64,000 nucleotides of DNA, from NCBI GenBank assembly GCA_028281325.1, contig JANQKC010000032.1, positions 1 to 64,000 of the forward strand. The letters are read 5' to 3'. A model generated the notes under the pieces. That model made no database searches. It had not been told where the DNA came from and saw only the letters and a program-made list of their open reading frames with translations. Shown here one piece after another: positions 53,263 through 62,358 of this stretch. The DNA is from Alphaproteobacteria bacterium. Its GTDB lineage: Bacteria; Pseudomonadota; Alphaproteobacteria; UBA8366. Positions within the stretch are counted from its first letter, which is position 1; every line of letters starts with the position of its first letter. Position numbers and translations under genes: made by a program.

Positions 53263-54426
53263 TTACCACGCCATTTCAAGAATTTCGAGGATGTCATCCG
53301 GGCCGTCGATCTTGCGCGGGTTCGACGGAATCAGATGGTCGTGCATCGCGTTTTCGGCGATCTCCCGGAACTGACTCCGCTCGACGCCGACATCGCGCAG
53401 CCGCCGCGGCAGCCCAAGGCTAGAGATCAGGTCGCCGATGGCGTCGCTGGCGTCGACGCCGGGACGGTCCAGCGCGATGCTGACTTTCTCCTGCTGCGCC
53501 GCGTTGACCGGTTTGTTGTAGGTCAGGACATGCGGCAGCAGGATGCAGGACGTGTAGCCGTGCGGCACGCCGGCGGTGCTGCCCAGCATGTGGCCGATGC
53601 CGTGGCTCGCGCCGCGCCGCACGCCGGCCATCGATCCGATCATCGACAGCCAGGTTCCGGTCAGGCAACTCTGCCGCGCCTCCAAATCCGCCGGGTCTTG
53701 CTTCGACCGATGCAACCCGTCCCGCAGAAGCCGTAGCGCGTGCGCCGCCGTGCCGTCGACATACGGGTCCGCGTTGATCGAGCAAAGATCCTCGGTCACG
53801 TGATCGACCGCGCGGATGCCGGTGGAGAGCCAGAGCCATTCCGGCGTGTGCACGGTCAACGCCGGGTCGAGGATCACCGTGCGCGGCACATGCAGGGGGT
53901 GGCGGTAAATCTCTTTCAGGTGCCGTACCGGATCGGTGCCGCCGGCGCTGATGTTGAACTCGCCGCCGGACAGGGTCGTCGGGACCGCGATCTGCCGCAC
54001 CGTCGGCGCCGTGGGGTCAAGGTCGCCCGTCGCCGCATAGCGGCGCAGCGTATCCGTATCGCGCACGTCGTTGGCGAGGCAGAGCACGATCAGCTTGCTG
54101 CCGTCGGTGACCGACCCGCCGCCCACGCTGAGGATCAGATCGGCCTCGTTGGCGCGCGCGTCGTTCGCCGCATCGACGACCTGATCGATCGGCGAATGCG
54201 ACGCCATCCGGTTGCACATGCCGGCCAGGCGGTCGCCCAAGGCGGATTTCAGCCGGTCCATCGTGTCGGTCTCGCGGCTGAGGGTGCCGCCCACCACGAC
54301 ATAAACATGCCGCGCGCCCAGCCGGTCGGCTTCGTCCGCGGCGGCCTGATCGAAGGGCGTGCCCGAAATCACCCGCTCGATATCGAAGTAGTTGAAAATG
54401 CGGGGCTGCGGATAGCTCATGCTCAT
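53263..54426 (-). CDS. iron-containing alcohol dehydrogenase
   Basis: A 387-residue group-III dehydrogenase: nucleotide motif LSVGGGSVTDGSKLIVLCLA (GGGS at 102-105), AVPTTLSGGEFNISAG, and metal-binding His in RAVDHVTEDLCS, GASHGIGHMLGSTAGVPHGY. It resembles maleylacetate-reductase-like or polyol dehydrogenases. The start overlaps the moaE stop by four bases, unusual for a dehydrogenase, so it may be translated with the molybdopterin genes although it has no obvious molybdenum role. Confidence 0.9.
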   Translation of the reverse strand: MSMSYPQPRIFNYFDIERVISGTPFDQAAADEADRLGARHVYVVVGGTLSRETDTMDRLKSALGDRLAGMCNRMASHSPIDQVVDAANDARANEADLILSVGGGSVTDGSKLIVLCLANDVRDTDTLRRYAATGDLDPTAPTVRQIAVPTTLSGGEFNISAGGTDPVRHLKEIYRHPLHVPRTVILDPALTVHTPEWLWLSTGIRAVDHVTEDLCSINADPYVDGTAAHALRLLRDGLHRSKQDPADLEARQSCLTGTWLSMIGSMAGVRRGASHGIGHMLGSTAGVPHGYTSCILLPHVLTYNKPVNAAQQEKVSIALDRPGVDASDAIGDLISSLGLPRRLRDVGVERSQFREIAENAMHDHLIPSNPRKIDGPDDILEILEMAW

Positions 54427-54902
54427 TCCGCCGCCTTGCCGGGATCTGTCCGTTTCCAGCGCTCGGCGGCCGCGTCGTCGCTGTCGCGCGCGTCGACCCA
54501 ACTGCCATTGCCGTCTTCGGTTTCTTCCAATTTCCAGAAGGGCGCCTTGGTCTTCAGCCAGTCGATCAGGAAATGACAGGACTCGAGCGCCGCTTCCCGA
54601 TGGGCGCTGGCTGTCACCACCAGGACGATCCGGTCGCCGGGTTCGAGCCGGCCGTAGCGGTGAACGATCAGGCTGGCGTCGAGCGGCCAGCGCTTATGCG
54701 CTTCCGCTTCGATCTCCGCGAGCATCTTTTCGGTCATGCCGGGATAGTGTTCCAGCGTCATGGCGCCGATCTGTTCGCCCTTCGCCATGTCGCGCACCAG
54801 GCCGATGAAGCTGGCGACGCCGCCGATCGCGTGATTGCCGGCGGTCAACGCGCCGATCTCCGCGCCGGGGTCGAAGTCCTCCTGCTGCACTTTGACGGCC
54901 AT
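54423..54902 (-). CDS. moaE: molybdopterin synthase catalytic subunit
   Basis: A 159-residue MoaE: GGVASFIGLVRDMAKGEQIG, LEHYPGMTEKMLAEIEAEA, IVHRYGRLEPGDRIVLVVTA and the catalytic region LKTKAPFWKLEE with the conserved Lys. It inserts sulfur into precursor Z together with MoaD. Only one base separates it from moaD. Confidence 0.96.
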   Translation of the reverse strand: MAVKVQQEDFDPGAEIGALTAGNHAIGGVASFIGLVRDMAKGEQIGAMTLEHYPGMTEKMLAEIEAEAHKRWPLDASLIVHRYGRLEPGDRIVLVVTASAHREAALESCHFLIDWLKTKAPFWKLEETEDGNGSWVDARDSDDAAAERWKRTDPGKAAE

Positions 54903-54903
54903 C

Positions 54904-55155
54904 TCAGCCTCCCGTCATCGGCGGGAACAGCGCGACCTCGTCGCCGGGCGTGATCTTGGCGTCGAGCGTCGCGAATTCCTGATTGATCGCGACACGGATC
55001 GCGCTGACATCCTGCAACGCCTCCTCGAAGCCGTCGCCCCGCGTCTTCAGCCAGTCGATCAGGCCGGCCACGTCGGTGACCTCGGCCGGGACCGCCACGT
55101 CCTCTTCGTCGATACCGGTGCGCTGCCGCAGCCAGGCGAAATACAAAATCTTCAT
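54904..55155 (-). CDS. moaD: molybdopterin synthase sulfur-carrier subunit
   Basis: An 83-residue ubiquitin-like protein: MKILYFAWLRQRTGIDEEDV, then a beta-grasp with VAINQEFATLDAKITPGDEV and the C-terminal PPMTGG, whose last Gly is adenylated and thiocarboxylated. Start overlaps the moeA stop by four bases. Confidence 0.96.
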   Translation of the reverse strand: MKILYFAWLRQRTGIDEEDVAVPAEVTDVAGLIDWLKTRGDGFEEALQDVSAIRVAINQEFATLDAKITPGDEVALFPPMTGG

Positions 55156-56420
55156 CGGCTCACCTCGTTGAAGGGCAGGAAATCGACCATCGCGCCCTTT
55201 TCCAACCGGGTCACGTCCTCGGGCAACTCGACCAAACCGTCCGCGCCCACGAGCGAGGACAGCATGCCCGCGCCGCTGCCGCCGTGCTTCTCGGCGCAGG
55301 CGACACCGTCCGCCCCGTCGGTGAGCCGGGCCCGCACGAATTCGCGCCGGTCCTTCTTTTTGCGGTAGTCGAAGCCGGCGCGAACGCGATAGTGGTGCGG
55401 GCTTACGTCGATCGCTCCGGACAGGCGCAGGAGCAGCGGCCGGGCGACGACCAGGAAGGTGACCATGACGGCAACCGGGTTGCCGGGCAGACCGATGATC
55501 GGCACCGGCCCGGCGTCCGAGGGAACGTGGCCCAAGGCGACCGGGCGGCCTGGCTTGATCGCCAGCATCCAGAAATGCAACTGGCCCAGGGTCTCCACCA
55601 CCCGGCGCACGTGGTCTTCCTCGCCGACCGACATGCCGCCGGAGGAAACCAGGGCGTCATGCGTGGCGGCGGCGTCGGCAATGGTCTTTGCGATGACGGA
55701 CTCGTCGTCGGGCAAGATGCCGAGATCGGTCACGCCGCAGCCGAGCTGCGCCAGCGCCGCCTTGAGGGTGAAGCGGTTGGAATCGTAAATCGCGCCCGGA
55801 CGCAGTGGGCCGCCGGGCTCGCACAGTTCGTCGCCGGTGGAGAAGACCGCGACCCGCAACGGCTTATGCGCGGTCACCGTGGTTCGGCCGACCGAGGCGG
55901 CGAGGCCGACATCCTGCGGCCGTAGTCTGGTTCCGCGCCGGAGCACCATGCTGCCGGTCGTTATGTCTTCGCCGGCGTCGCGTCGGTTGGCGCCGCGTTT
56001 GATTCCAGGCGCGATGGTCACGACGCCGTCCTTCTCATCGCAGTCTTCCTGCATCATCACCGTGTCCGGACCCGCCGGCATCGGCGCGCCGGTGAAGATA
56101 CGGATGGCCTCGCCGCGTTGCGCGGTTCGATCGAGCGGATGACCCGCCGCCGCACGGCCACCGACCGGCAGCCGCGACGGCGCATCGGGATCGAGATCGT
56201 CGAAGAAGACCGCATAGCCGTCGACCGCCGAATTGTCGTGCTGCGGCACATCGATCGGCGAAGCCACGTCGTCGGCCAGGATACGGCCGACCGCCGTGTC
56301 GAGGGCGATCTCCTCGCTTTCGACGACCGGCACGATCCGGCCGTCCAACTGCGCCAGGGCTTCCGCTGTGGTCATCAGCGGCTTGCCCGTCGCGAAGCAG
56401 TCGTCGCTAAGCTGCGCCAT
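55152..56420 (-). CDS. moeA: molybdopterin molybdotransferase
   Basis: A 422-residue MoeA: DVPQHDNSAVDGYAVFFDDL, IFTGAPMPAGPDTVMMQEDC, VAVFSTGDELCEPGGPLRPG, IYDSNRFTLKAALAQLG, VSSGGMSVGEEDHVRRVV and PIIGLPGNPVAVMVTFLVVA are the signature blocks in order. It inserts molybdate into adenylated molybdopterin. ATG 56420 is used; it overlaps the end of mobB by 14 bases. Confidence 0.96.
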   Translation of the reverse strand: MAQLSDDCFATGKPLMTTAEALAQLDGRIVPVVESEEIALDTAVGRILADDVASPIDVPQHDNSAVDGYAVFFDDLDPDAPSRLPVGGRAAAGHPLDRTAQRGEAIRIFTGAPMPAGPDTVMMQEDCDEKDGVVTIAPGIKRGANRRDAGEDITTGSMVLRRGTRLRPQDVGLAASVGRTTVTAHKPLRVAVFSTGDELCEPGGPLRPGAIYDSNRFTLKAALAQLGCGVTDLGILPDDESVIAKTIADAAATHDALVSSGGMSVGEEDHVRRVVETLGQLHFWMLAIKPGRPVALGHVPSDAGPVPIIGLPGNPVAVMVTFLVVARPLLLRLSGAIDVSPHHYRVRAGFDYRKKKDRREFVRARLTDGADGVACAEKHGGSGAGMLSSLVGADGLVELPEDVTRLEKGAMVDFLPFNEVSR

Positions 56421-56952
56421 CGGGTACGGCCTGCTTGGTTTGCGACAGGGTGCAGTGGTCGATGATGAAGTCGGCGACGGATGGAATGTCGTTGAGGTCG
56501 AGGATCGGTAATGCGCGTGTCGCGATGGCCCGGACGCCCTCGGCGTCGTCGGTCGCGATCGCGACGATATGAGGGTCCTCGTTGGCCAGCAGCGCCTTGC
56601 CGACCGACGGCCGATGGATCTCCAGCTTGTCATGCGCATGCGCCTTGAAGCCTTCGACAAACAGCAGGTCGACGGGGGTCATATGGTTGATCAGGTCCGC
56701 CATGTCCGGTTCCGGTTCGTTCCGGTTCTCATGCATCAGGGCCCAGCGCTTGGATGAGGTCACCAGGACTTCGGTCGCGCCGGCCTCACGATGGACATAG
56801 GAGTCCTTGCCCGGTTTGTCGACATCAAAGGCGTGATGGGCGTGTTTCATGGTAGATACGGTGACGCCGCGCGCAACAAATACGGGTAGAAGCTGCTGAA
56901 CCAGCGTGGTTTTGCCGCTGCCGCTCCACCCTGCGAGTCCGAAAATCTTCAT
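56407..56952 (-). CDS. mobB: molybdopterin-guanine dinucleotide biosynthesis protein B
   Basis: A 181-residue P-loop GTPase: GLAGWSGSGKTTLVQQLLPV (5-24) and STMKHAHHAFDVDKPGKDSY, then LLFVEGFKAHAHDKLEIHRP. It assists guanylation of the molybdenum cofactor. Neighbours moeA, moaD and moaE form one run with overlaps of 14 and 4 bases and a one-base gap, so the set is an operon. No mobA is present here. Confidence 0.95.
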   Translation of the reverse strand: MKIFGLAGWSGSGKTTLVQQLLPVFVARGVTVSTMKHAHHAFDVDKPGKDSYVHREAGATEVLVTSSKRWALMHENRNEPEPDMADLINHMTPVDLLFVEGFKAHAHDKLEIHRPSVGKALLANEDPHIVAIATDDAEGVRAIATRALPILDLNDIPSVADFIIDHCTLSQTKQAVPDGAA

Positions 56953-56984
56953 CGATATAGTGTGTTGCGCCGATGGCCGTGCGT

Positions 56985-57626
56985 CTAGCTCAAATTCTGA
57001 GCGGTTCCGGTCGGCTTGCCCGACGCGCCGGCCTTTTTCGCCGCCGGTTTGGTCGGTTTTTCCGCCTCCGCGTCCCCGGTCAGATGCTTGAGACCCGCCT
57101 GTAGATAGTCATAGCCGGTGATCAGGGTCAGGAGCGCCGCGATCCATACCCCGGCTTCACCGATCCAGATGCTGGGAATCCAATCCGGGCTGGCGTCATG
57201 GACGATCAGGAACCCGAGCGCGAACATCTGGATCATCGTCTTCCATTTGGCCAGCCGGCTGACCGGCACGCCGACGGAGAGGGCGGCCAGATGCTCGCGC
57301 AGTCCGGACACCAGGATTTCGCGGATCAGGATGATCAATGCCGGCAACACCACCAAGCCGGCGATGCGGTCGGTCGCGACCAGCATGAAGATCACCGCGG
57401 CGACCAGCAGCTTGTCGGCGACCGGGTCCATGAATCGGCCGAATTTCGATATCTGCCCCATCGACCGGGCGATATAGCCGTCGAAGAAGTCGGTCACGCA
57501 GGCTGCGGCATAGAGCCCGAGGGCGATCCAACGCGGCGTTTCGCCGTCCATGAAAAACAGGGCGACGATGGGCGGAATGATGAGAATCCGCGACAGCGTG
57601 AGCAGGTTCGGCAGGTTGGTGAGCAT
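56985..57626 (-). CDS. pgsA: CDP-diacylglycerol-glycerol-3-phosphate 3-phosphatidyltransferase
   Basis: A 213-residue membrane enzyme. The CDP-alcohol phosphotransferase motif lies in FFDGYIARSMGQISKFGRFM followed by DPVADKLL, with the DG-AR-G-D-D residues. Four to six helices follow. It makes phosphatidylglycerophosphate for PG and cardiolipin. The Lys/Ala-rich C-terminal tail is an extension. It stands between mobB (32 bases) and uvrC (60 bases). Confidence 0.95.
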   Translation of the reverse strand: MLTNLPNLLTLSRILIIPPIVALFFMDGETPRWIALGLYAAACVTDFFDGYIARSMGQISKFGRFMDPVADKLLVAAVIFMLVATDRIAGLVVLPALIILIREILVSGLREHLAALSVGVPVSRLAKWKTMIQMFALGFLIVHDASPDWIPSIWIGEAGVWIAALLTLITGYDYLQAGLKHLTGDAEAEKPTKPAAKKAGASGKPTGTAQNLS

Positions 57627-57686
57627 GGCTCGCAGTCCAGTTCCGGGCGGAGAGATTGTCCGCCCGGTTATTCAGCCCGAAGTCTA

Positions 57687-59600
57687 CTAATCCTCGTTGA
57701 AATGACCATAGATTTTCTTAGCGACGGTCTGGCTAATTCCATCGACGGCCTCCAGGTCGGTCAGGCCGGCCCCGGCAACCGCCTGGGCCGACCCGAAATG
57801 CAGCAATAACGCCTTTTTCCGCTTCTGTCCGATCCCCGCGATTTCATCGAGCGGAGAGGCGGTTATGCCCTTGGCCCGGCGGGCCCGATGTGTCCCGATC
57901 GCGAATCGGTGGGCTTCGTCGCGCAGCCGCTGCAGGAAATACAGGACCGGGTCCCGCGGCGGCAGCATGAAGGCGCGGCGTCCCTCCATGTGAAATTGTT
58001 CCCGGCCGGCGTTCCGGTCCGGGCCTTTGGAGATGGCGACAAGGGCTACGTCGTCGATGCCCAGGTCTTCGAACACGTCTTGGACGATCGACAGCTGGCC
58101 TTTGCCGCCGTCGATCACCACGAGGTCCGGCCAGGTGCCGGCCTCCCGGTCCGGGTCTTCCTTCAGGGCCCGCGCGAAACGCCGCGTCAGCACTTCCCGC
58201 ATCATTGCATAATCGTCGCCGCCCGCGGCGTCGGTTTTATCTAAGCCGCGGATGTTGAACTTGCGATAGGCGTTTTTCATCAGCCCGTCGGGACCGGCGA
58301 CGATCATGCCGCCGACGGCGTCGGCGCCCTGGATGTGGCTGTTGTCGTAGACCTCGATTCGCGCGGGCGGGGCGTCCAGGCCGAATGTCTCGGCGACACC
58401 GTCCAACAGTTTGCGGTGCGAGGCGCTTTCCGCCATGCGCCGGGCCAGCGCGTCCCGGGCGTTGATCAGGGCGTGGTCGATCAGCTTCCGCCGGGCGCCG
58501 CGCTGCGGGGCGACGAGGCGCACCCGCCGTTCGGCTCGGACCGACAACGCTTCGCCCAATAAGGTCGCTTCCTTGGGCTTCACGCTCACCAGCACGACTT
58601 TCGGCGGCACGACCCGGTCGTAGAATTGGCCGATGAAAGCGGCCAGGACCTCGGGCGGCTCGACGGCGCGGTTATGGCTCGGGAAGAAGGCGCGGTTACC
58701 GTAGTTCCGGCCGTCGCGGAAGAAGAAGACCTGAACGCAGGACTGGCCGGCTTCCTGGTGTAACGCGATGACATCGGCCTCGTCGAGCCCTTCGACATTG
58801 ATGTCCTGGTGCGACCGCACATGGCTCAGCGCGTTGATGCGGTCGCGCAAGGTGGCGGCGCGCTCGAATTCCAGCGCTTCGCTCGCGTCCTCCATATCGG
58901 CGGCGAGCTTTTCGACGATCCGGTGGCTGCGGCCGGCGAGGAAGTCATGCGCCTGCTCGACCAGCGCGGCGTAGTCGCTTTCGCTTATCCGGTTGACGCA
59001 GGGCGCGCTGCAGCGCTTGATCTGATACTGCAGGCATGGCCGCGTGCGGGTCGAGAACACGTTGTCCGAGCAATTGCGCAGCAGGAAGGCGCGCTGCAGC
59101 GTGACGATCGTCCGGTTGACCGCCCCGGCGGAGGCGAACGGGCCGAAGTATCGGCCGTCCCTCGTCCGCGCGCCGCGATGCTTGATGACCTGCGGGTAGG
59201 GATGGTCTCCGGTGATCAGGACGTAGGGAAACGATTTGTCGTCGCGCAGCAGCACGTTGTAGCGGGGCTTCAGCTTCTTGACCATGTTGGACTCAAGAAG
59301 CAGCGCCTCGACCTCGGTATGGGTCGTCACGAATTCCATCGACCGGGTCGCCGCGATCATGCGTTGCAGGCGAATCGGCAGCCGCGCGGGGCGGGTATAA
59401 TTGACCACCCGGTTCCGCAGGTTGCGCGCCTTGCCGATGTAAAGTGCGTTGCCCTTTTCGTCCTGCATCCGGTAGACGCCCGGTCCGCCCGGCAGGGTGG
59501 CCAGATGCGCCTGAATCACGGACACGCCGGTGGCGAGACCGCCGCGAGGAGCGTCGCCTTCCGGAATAGCAACCTTGGGCCGATTTTTACTCTCGTCCAT
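57687..59600 (-). CDS. uvrC: excinuclease ABC subunit C
   Basis: A 637-residue UvrC: GIY-YIG nuclease [20 protein letters not shown] (39-58), UVR domain [20 protein letters not shown], the RNase-H-like nuclease with [20 protein letters not shown] and [12 protein letters not shown], and helix-hairpin-helix [20 protein letters not shown]. It makes both incisions in nucleotide excision repair. uvrB lies a few kilobases away on the same strand. Confidence 0.98.
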   Translation of the reverse strand: MDESKNRPKVAIPEGDAPRGGLATGVSVIQAHLATLPGGPGVYRMQDEKGNALYIGKARNLRNRVVNYTRPARLPIRLQRMIAATRSMEFVTTHTEVEALLLESNMVKKLKPRYNVLLRDDKSFPYVLITGDHPYPQVIKHRGARTRDGRYFGPFASAGAVNRTIVTLQRAFLLRNCSDNVFSTRTRPCLQYQIKRCSAPCVNRISESDYAALVEQAHDFLAGRSHRIVEKLAADMEDASEALEFERAATLRDRINALSHVRSHQDINVEGLDEADVIALHQEAGQSCVQVFFFRDGRNYGNRAFFPSHNRAVEPPEVLAAFIGQFYDRVVPPKVVLVSVKPKEATLLGEALSVRAERRVRLVAPQRGARRKLIDHALINARDALARRMAESASHRKLLDGVAETFGLDAPPARIEVYDNSHIQGADAVGGMIVAGPDGLMKNAYRKFNIRGLDKTDAAGGDDYAMMREVLTRRFARALKEDPDREAGTWPDLVVIDGGKGQLSIVQDVFEDLGIDDVALVAISKGPDRNAGREQFHMEGRRAFMLPPRDPVLYFLQRLRDEAHRFAIGTHRARRAKGITASPLDEIAGIGQKRKKALLLHFGSAQAVAGAGLTDLEAVDGISQTVAKKIYGHFNED

Positions 59601-59777
59601 TTTCCGTGCCGTGTGGGTCCGTCTTTATGAAACTGCCCTAGGCCATGCCGGCCTGGCAATGCGCTTTCGCGAGGGGGCCGGATGCCGTCTATGGGCGTCC
59701 CGTGGCGGTGTATTCGTAACCCATCGTTGCATTGTTCCCGCGCTGCGAATCGGTCGCTCTTACATATCCACCTTTTC

Positions 59778-59786
59778 TGTGGATAA
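59778..59786 (-). promoter_or_regulatory. DnaA box, perfect match
   Basis: TGTGGATAA on the plus strand is the complement of the consensus TTATCCACA. It lies about 180 bases ahead of the uvrC start. Confidence 0.6.
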
Positions 59787-59976
59787 CTCTGTTGACATCG
59801 ACATACGAATCTCGCGCGTCCTCCGTGAGCCAAGCGCTTCAGCCAATTGCATAAAAAATAGGCATATATTCTAAGAAATTGATTTTCAAAGAAAATAAAA
59901 AGAAAACTTATTCCCGTTTTATTTCGAATCGGCTTTTCGCCGCGAAAAGGCTGGTTTGTGGCAGAGAAATTGCCGC

Positions 59977-59985
59977 TGTGCAAAA
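59977..59985 (-). promoter_or_regulatory. DnaA box, consensus match
   Basis: TGTGCAAAA is the complement of TTTTGCACA, which fits TTWTNCACA. It is in the same orientation as the first box and on the other side of the AT-rich stretch. Confidence 0.5.
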
Positions 59986-60058
59986 CTTCACCCGAGTCGC
60001 GCCGATCCTAAGTCCTTTTTTTTGAAAGGCTTGGGTCGGAAGACCAAGGGTTTAGCCG

Positions 60059-60823
60059 TTATTCCGGGGGCGTTTGTCCGGCGACCGGTTGAGCCCAACC
60101 GAGATGTTGCCCCGAATCCAGTGCGAGCATTTGGCCGGTCATCGAGCCCGCGTCCACGATAAACCGGACCCCGGCGCAAATCTCTTTCGGGTCGACCGCG
60201 CGCTGCAACGGCATGGACTCACACTGTTCCCGAAACTGCGCCGGCGTTTGGCGCGTATTCGCCAGGGTAGGGCCAGGGCCGATGGCGTTCACCCGAATTC
60301 TGGGCGCGAGCGCCAAGGCCAGCGTCTGTGTCAGGGTCCAGAGCGCAGCCTTGCTGACGGTGTAGGAGGTGAAATGCGGCGTCAGATTCCAGACTCGTTC
60401 GTCGAGCATGTTCACCACGACGCCATCCGCGTCCCCGGGCAGGGCCTCCACCATCTTCTGAATCAGGACGAAAGGGGCACGCAGGTTAACGTCGAGATGC
60501 CCATCCCAACTTTCGCGGGTCACGGTATCGGCCTCGTCACGCTCGAACCGCGACGCATTGTTCACGAGGCAGCCGATCGGGCCCAAGGCCTCGGTGGCCT
60601 CGGCGATCAGGGCGCTTACCTGCGACTCGTCGCACAGGTCGGCCGCGAGCGTCACTGCCTTGCCGCCGCTGTTGACGATCTCGGCGGCGACCGCTTCGGC
60701 GTCCTCGCGGGACGTGTTGTGGTGAATGCCGACCGACCAGCCATGGCGGGCAAGATCGAGCGCGATGGCGCGGCCGATCCGGCGCGCGCCGCCGGTCACC
60801 AGGGCGTTCTTCGGCATGGTCAT
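60059..60823 (-). CDS. SDR-family oxidoreductase (pteridine-reductase/FolM-like)
   Basis: A 254-residue short-chain dehydrogenase: cofactor motif ALVTGGARRIGRAIALDLAR (7-26), NNAS in LVNNASRFERDE, catalytic YTVSKAAL and the RVNAIGPGPTL turn. The TGGARRIGR opening and LDERVWNLTPHFTSY segment suit the FolM/pteridine-reductase-like branch that reduces dihydrobiopterin or dihydrofolate. It is 47 bases before the enolase-superfamily gene stop. Confidence 0.88.
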   Translation of the reverse strand: MTMPKNALVTGGARRIGRAIALDLARHGWSVGIHHNTSREDAEAVAAEIVNSGGKAVTLAADLCDESQVSALIAEATEALGPIGCLVNNASRFERDEADTVTRESWDGHLDVNLRAPFVLIQKMVEALPGDADGVVVNMLDERVWNLTPHFTSYTVSKAALWTLTQTLALALAPRIRVNAIGPGPTLANTRQTPAQFREQCESMPLQRAVDPKEICAGVRFIVDAGSMTGQMLALDSGQHLGWAQPVAGQTPPE

Positions 60824-60869
60824 GCCGAAGAAGATAGAGCGGCGACCCGGGTCGGTACAGGGGCCATGC

Positions 60870-62018
60870 CTAGGCTTTATATTTTTCGATGGCGTCCCAG
60901 TTGATATCCACGCCGAAGCCGGGTTCGTGGCTCAGGTGGACGCGTCCGTCGCGGAAATGCGCGCCGCCGCTGTAGATGTCGTGCTGGATCGGGTGGCGGT
61001 CGTGGCTGCCGTGCGATTCCGCGCCGAAAGCCGCGTCGCCGAAGGCCGAGACCAGCGGCGCGTGGATGTGCGCGGCGGTATGCGGCGCGATCTGCACGCC
61101 GCGCGCTTCCGCGTAGTGGGCGATGCGCAGGGATTCGGTGAACCCGGCGTGCCGTGTCGAGTCGAACTGCACGTAACGGATCGATCCGGAATCGATGAAG
61201 TCTCGGACGGTGAACCGGTGCCACTCGCGCTCGCAATGGGCCAACGGGATCGGCGAGTTATCGGCAAGGGTGACGAAATCCGCCGGCTGCAAATGCCAAT
61301 GCAACGGTTCCTCCAGCCAGAAGATGTCGAACGGTTCGACCGCGTGCGCGAAGCGGATGCAGTCGTCGACGCCGTAAGGCGCGTTCATGTCGAGCATGAA
61401 CAAGGTATCCTTGCCGATCGCCTCGCGGGTGGCGCGGATGCGCTCGACCTCGTCGGCCATCGACAGCGCGCCGGTCTTGAGCTTTACCGCCGTGAAGCCG
61501 TTCGCGACGAAACCGCCGAGTTCCTCGGCGCAGGCGGTGAGGGGCGCGCCTTCGACGTAATATCCGCCGGTGGCGTAGGTGAAGACCGAGTCGGCGGTGC
61601 CGCCGAGCAACTTGTGGACCGGCAGGCCCGTGGCCTTGCCCTTGATGTCCCAGAGCGCGATATCGATTCCGCCGATCGCCGCCATGATCTGCGGCCGCTG
61701 ATTGCGGGGCAGCGGCGCCGGCATGCCATCCCAGCCGCCGAGACCGCCGGGGCGGGGCGAGGTGAGCGAGAACAGCTTCTCCCAGATATCCACATGCCCG
61801 TGCGGGTCCATCCCCGCGATCACCTCGCCGAAGGTGGCGATCAGGTCGCAGATCAGTTTCTGCGGTCCACCTTGCACCTCGCCGTAGCCGGTGACGCCGT
61901 CGTCGGTCCGCACCTCGACCAGGATAAGGCTGGCGCTGTCGCTGATCTCATGCGCCGTCCAACTCGGCGGATCGATTTTGGCGTAGAGAGGGTAGCTGCG
62001 CACGTCGGTGATTTTCAT
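60870..62018 (-). CDS. mandelate racemase/muconate-lactonizing family enzyme
   Basis: A 382-residue enolase-superfamily protein. Residues visible: catalytic Lys in FTAVKLKTGALS, metal ligands in LFMLDMNAPYG and DIFWLEEPLHWH, another acidic ligand in PLAHCEREWH, and a His in VQIAPHTAAHIHAP. It may racemise or dehydrate an acid sugar or related carboxylate. No matching pathway gene is next to it. The start is ATG 62018 at the MKITDVRSYPLYAKI segment. Confidence 0.92.
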   Translation of the reverse strand: MKITDVRSYPLYAKIDPPSWTAHEISDSASLILVEVRTDDGVTGYGEVQGGPQKLICDLIATFGEVIAGMDPHGHVDIWEKLFSLTSPRPGGLGGWDGMPAPLPRNQRPQIMAAIGGIDIALWDIKGKATGLPVHKLLGGTADSVFTYATGGYYVEGAPLTACAEELGGFVANGFTAVKLKTGALSMADEVERIRATREAIGKDTLFMLDMNAPYGVDDCIRFAHAVEPFDIFWLEEPLHWHLQPADFVTLADNSPIPLAHCEREWHRFTVRDFIDSGSIRYVQFDSTRHAGFTESLRIAHYAEARGVQIAPHTAAHIHAPLVSAFGDAAFGAESHGSHDRHPIQHDIYSGGAHFRDGRVHLSHEPGFGVDINWDAIEKYKA

Positions 62019-62142
62019 GATGGCGTTCCGGTTCGTTTTTCGGATTGGCGGTCGCGGCGCATCTTAGCCCGGCCGGCCGGGGCGAGGGCAAGTCGGTGGT
62101 GATGCGCGAGATTTGGCAATAGTTGGGCGGGTTTTCGCAACC

Positions 62143-62225
62143 GGATGCTTCGACAAGCTCAGCATGAGGCGGTTGGTCGAACTGCTCATCCAATCCCGTC
62201 CTTATCCTGAGCCTGTCGAAGGATG
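62143..62225. repeat. palindromic intergenic repeat, type 1
   Basis: The arms CTTCGACAAGCTCAG (62148-62162) and CTGAGCCTGTCGAAG (62207-62221) pair with one G-T wobble around a 44-base centre. This is the familiar intergenic palindrome scattered through many proteobacterial genomes. Confidence 0.85.
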
Positions 62226-62281
62226 TGCCTGGGGCAAATCGGCATCCGGAGCAATCACCCTCATTGCGCTTTTCCTGCGGA

Positions 62282-62338
62282 CGCGGGAATCCAGAAGGTT
62301 CGACCGCGATGGATTCCCGTTTTCACGGGAATGACGAT
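62282..62338. repeat. palindromic intergenic repeat, type 2
   Basis: CGCGGGAATCCA (62282-62293) and TGGATTCCCG (62310-62319) are inverted, and GGATTCCCGTTTTCACGGGA (62311-62330) followed by ATGACG is itself a short hairpin of the common GGAATCC/GGATTCC type. Left copy is degenerate. Confidence 0.8.
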
Positions 62339-62358
62339 CAGATTGTGAAACTTTTGAC

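Larger units (their letters stand above)
59601..60058. other. AT-rich non-coding segment between uvrC and the SDR gene
   Basis: 458 bases with no supported gene. The stretch about 59845-59930 is strongly AT-rich against the GC-rich background. DnaA-box matches flank it at 59778-59786 and 59977-59985, a seven-base hairpin lies at 59933-59949, and a T8 run with a weaker hairpin at about 60013-60047. It may be the uvrC promoter region, a DnaA-binding element or an origin. Confidence 0.6.
62019..62358. other. non-coding segment with repeat cluster
   Basis: 340 bases between the enolase-superfamily start and the uvrB stop. The right-hand two thirds hold two different palindromic intergenic repeats, listed separately. 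No gene is supported. Confidence 0.8.

Noticed and set aside
60013..60047. Hairpin with T-run as terminator of the SDR gene
   Set aside because: In the direction of the SDR transcript the run is A rather than T, so it does not form a standard terminator for that gene.
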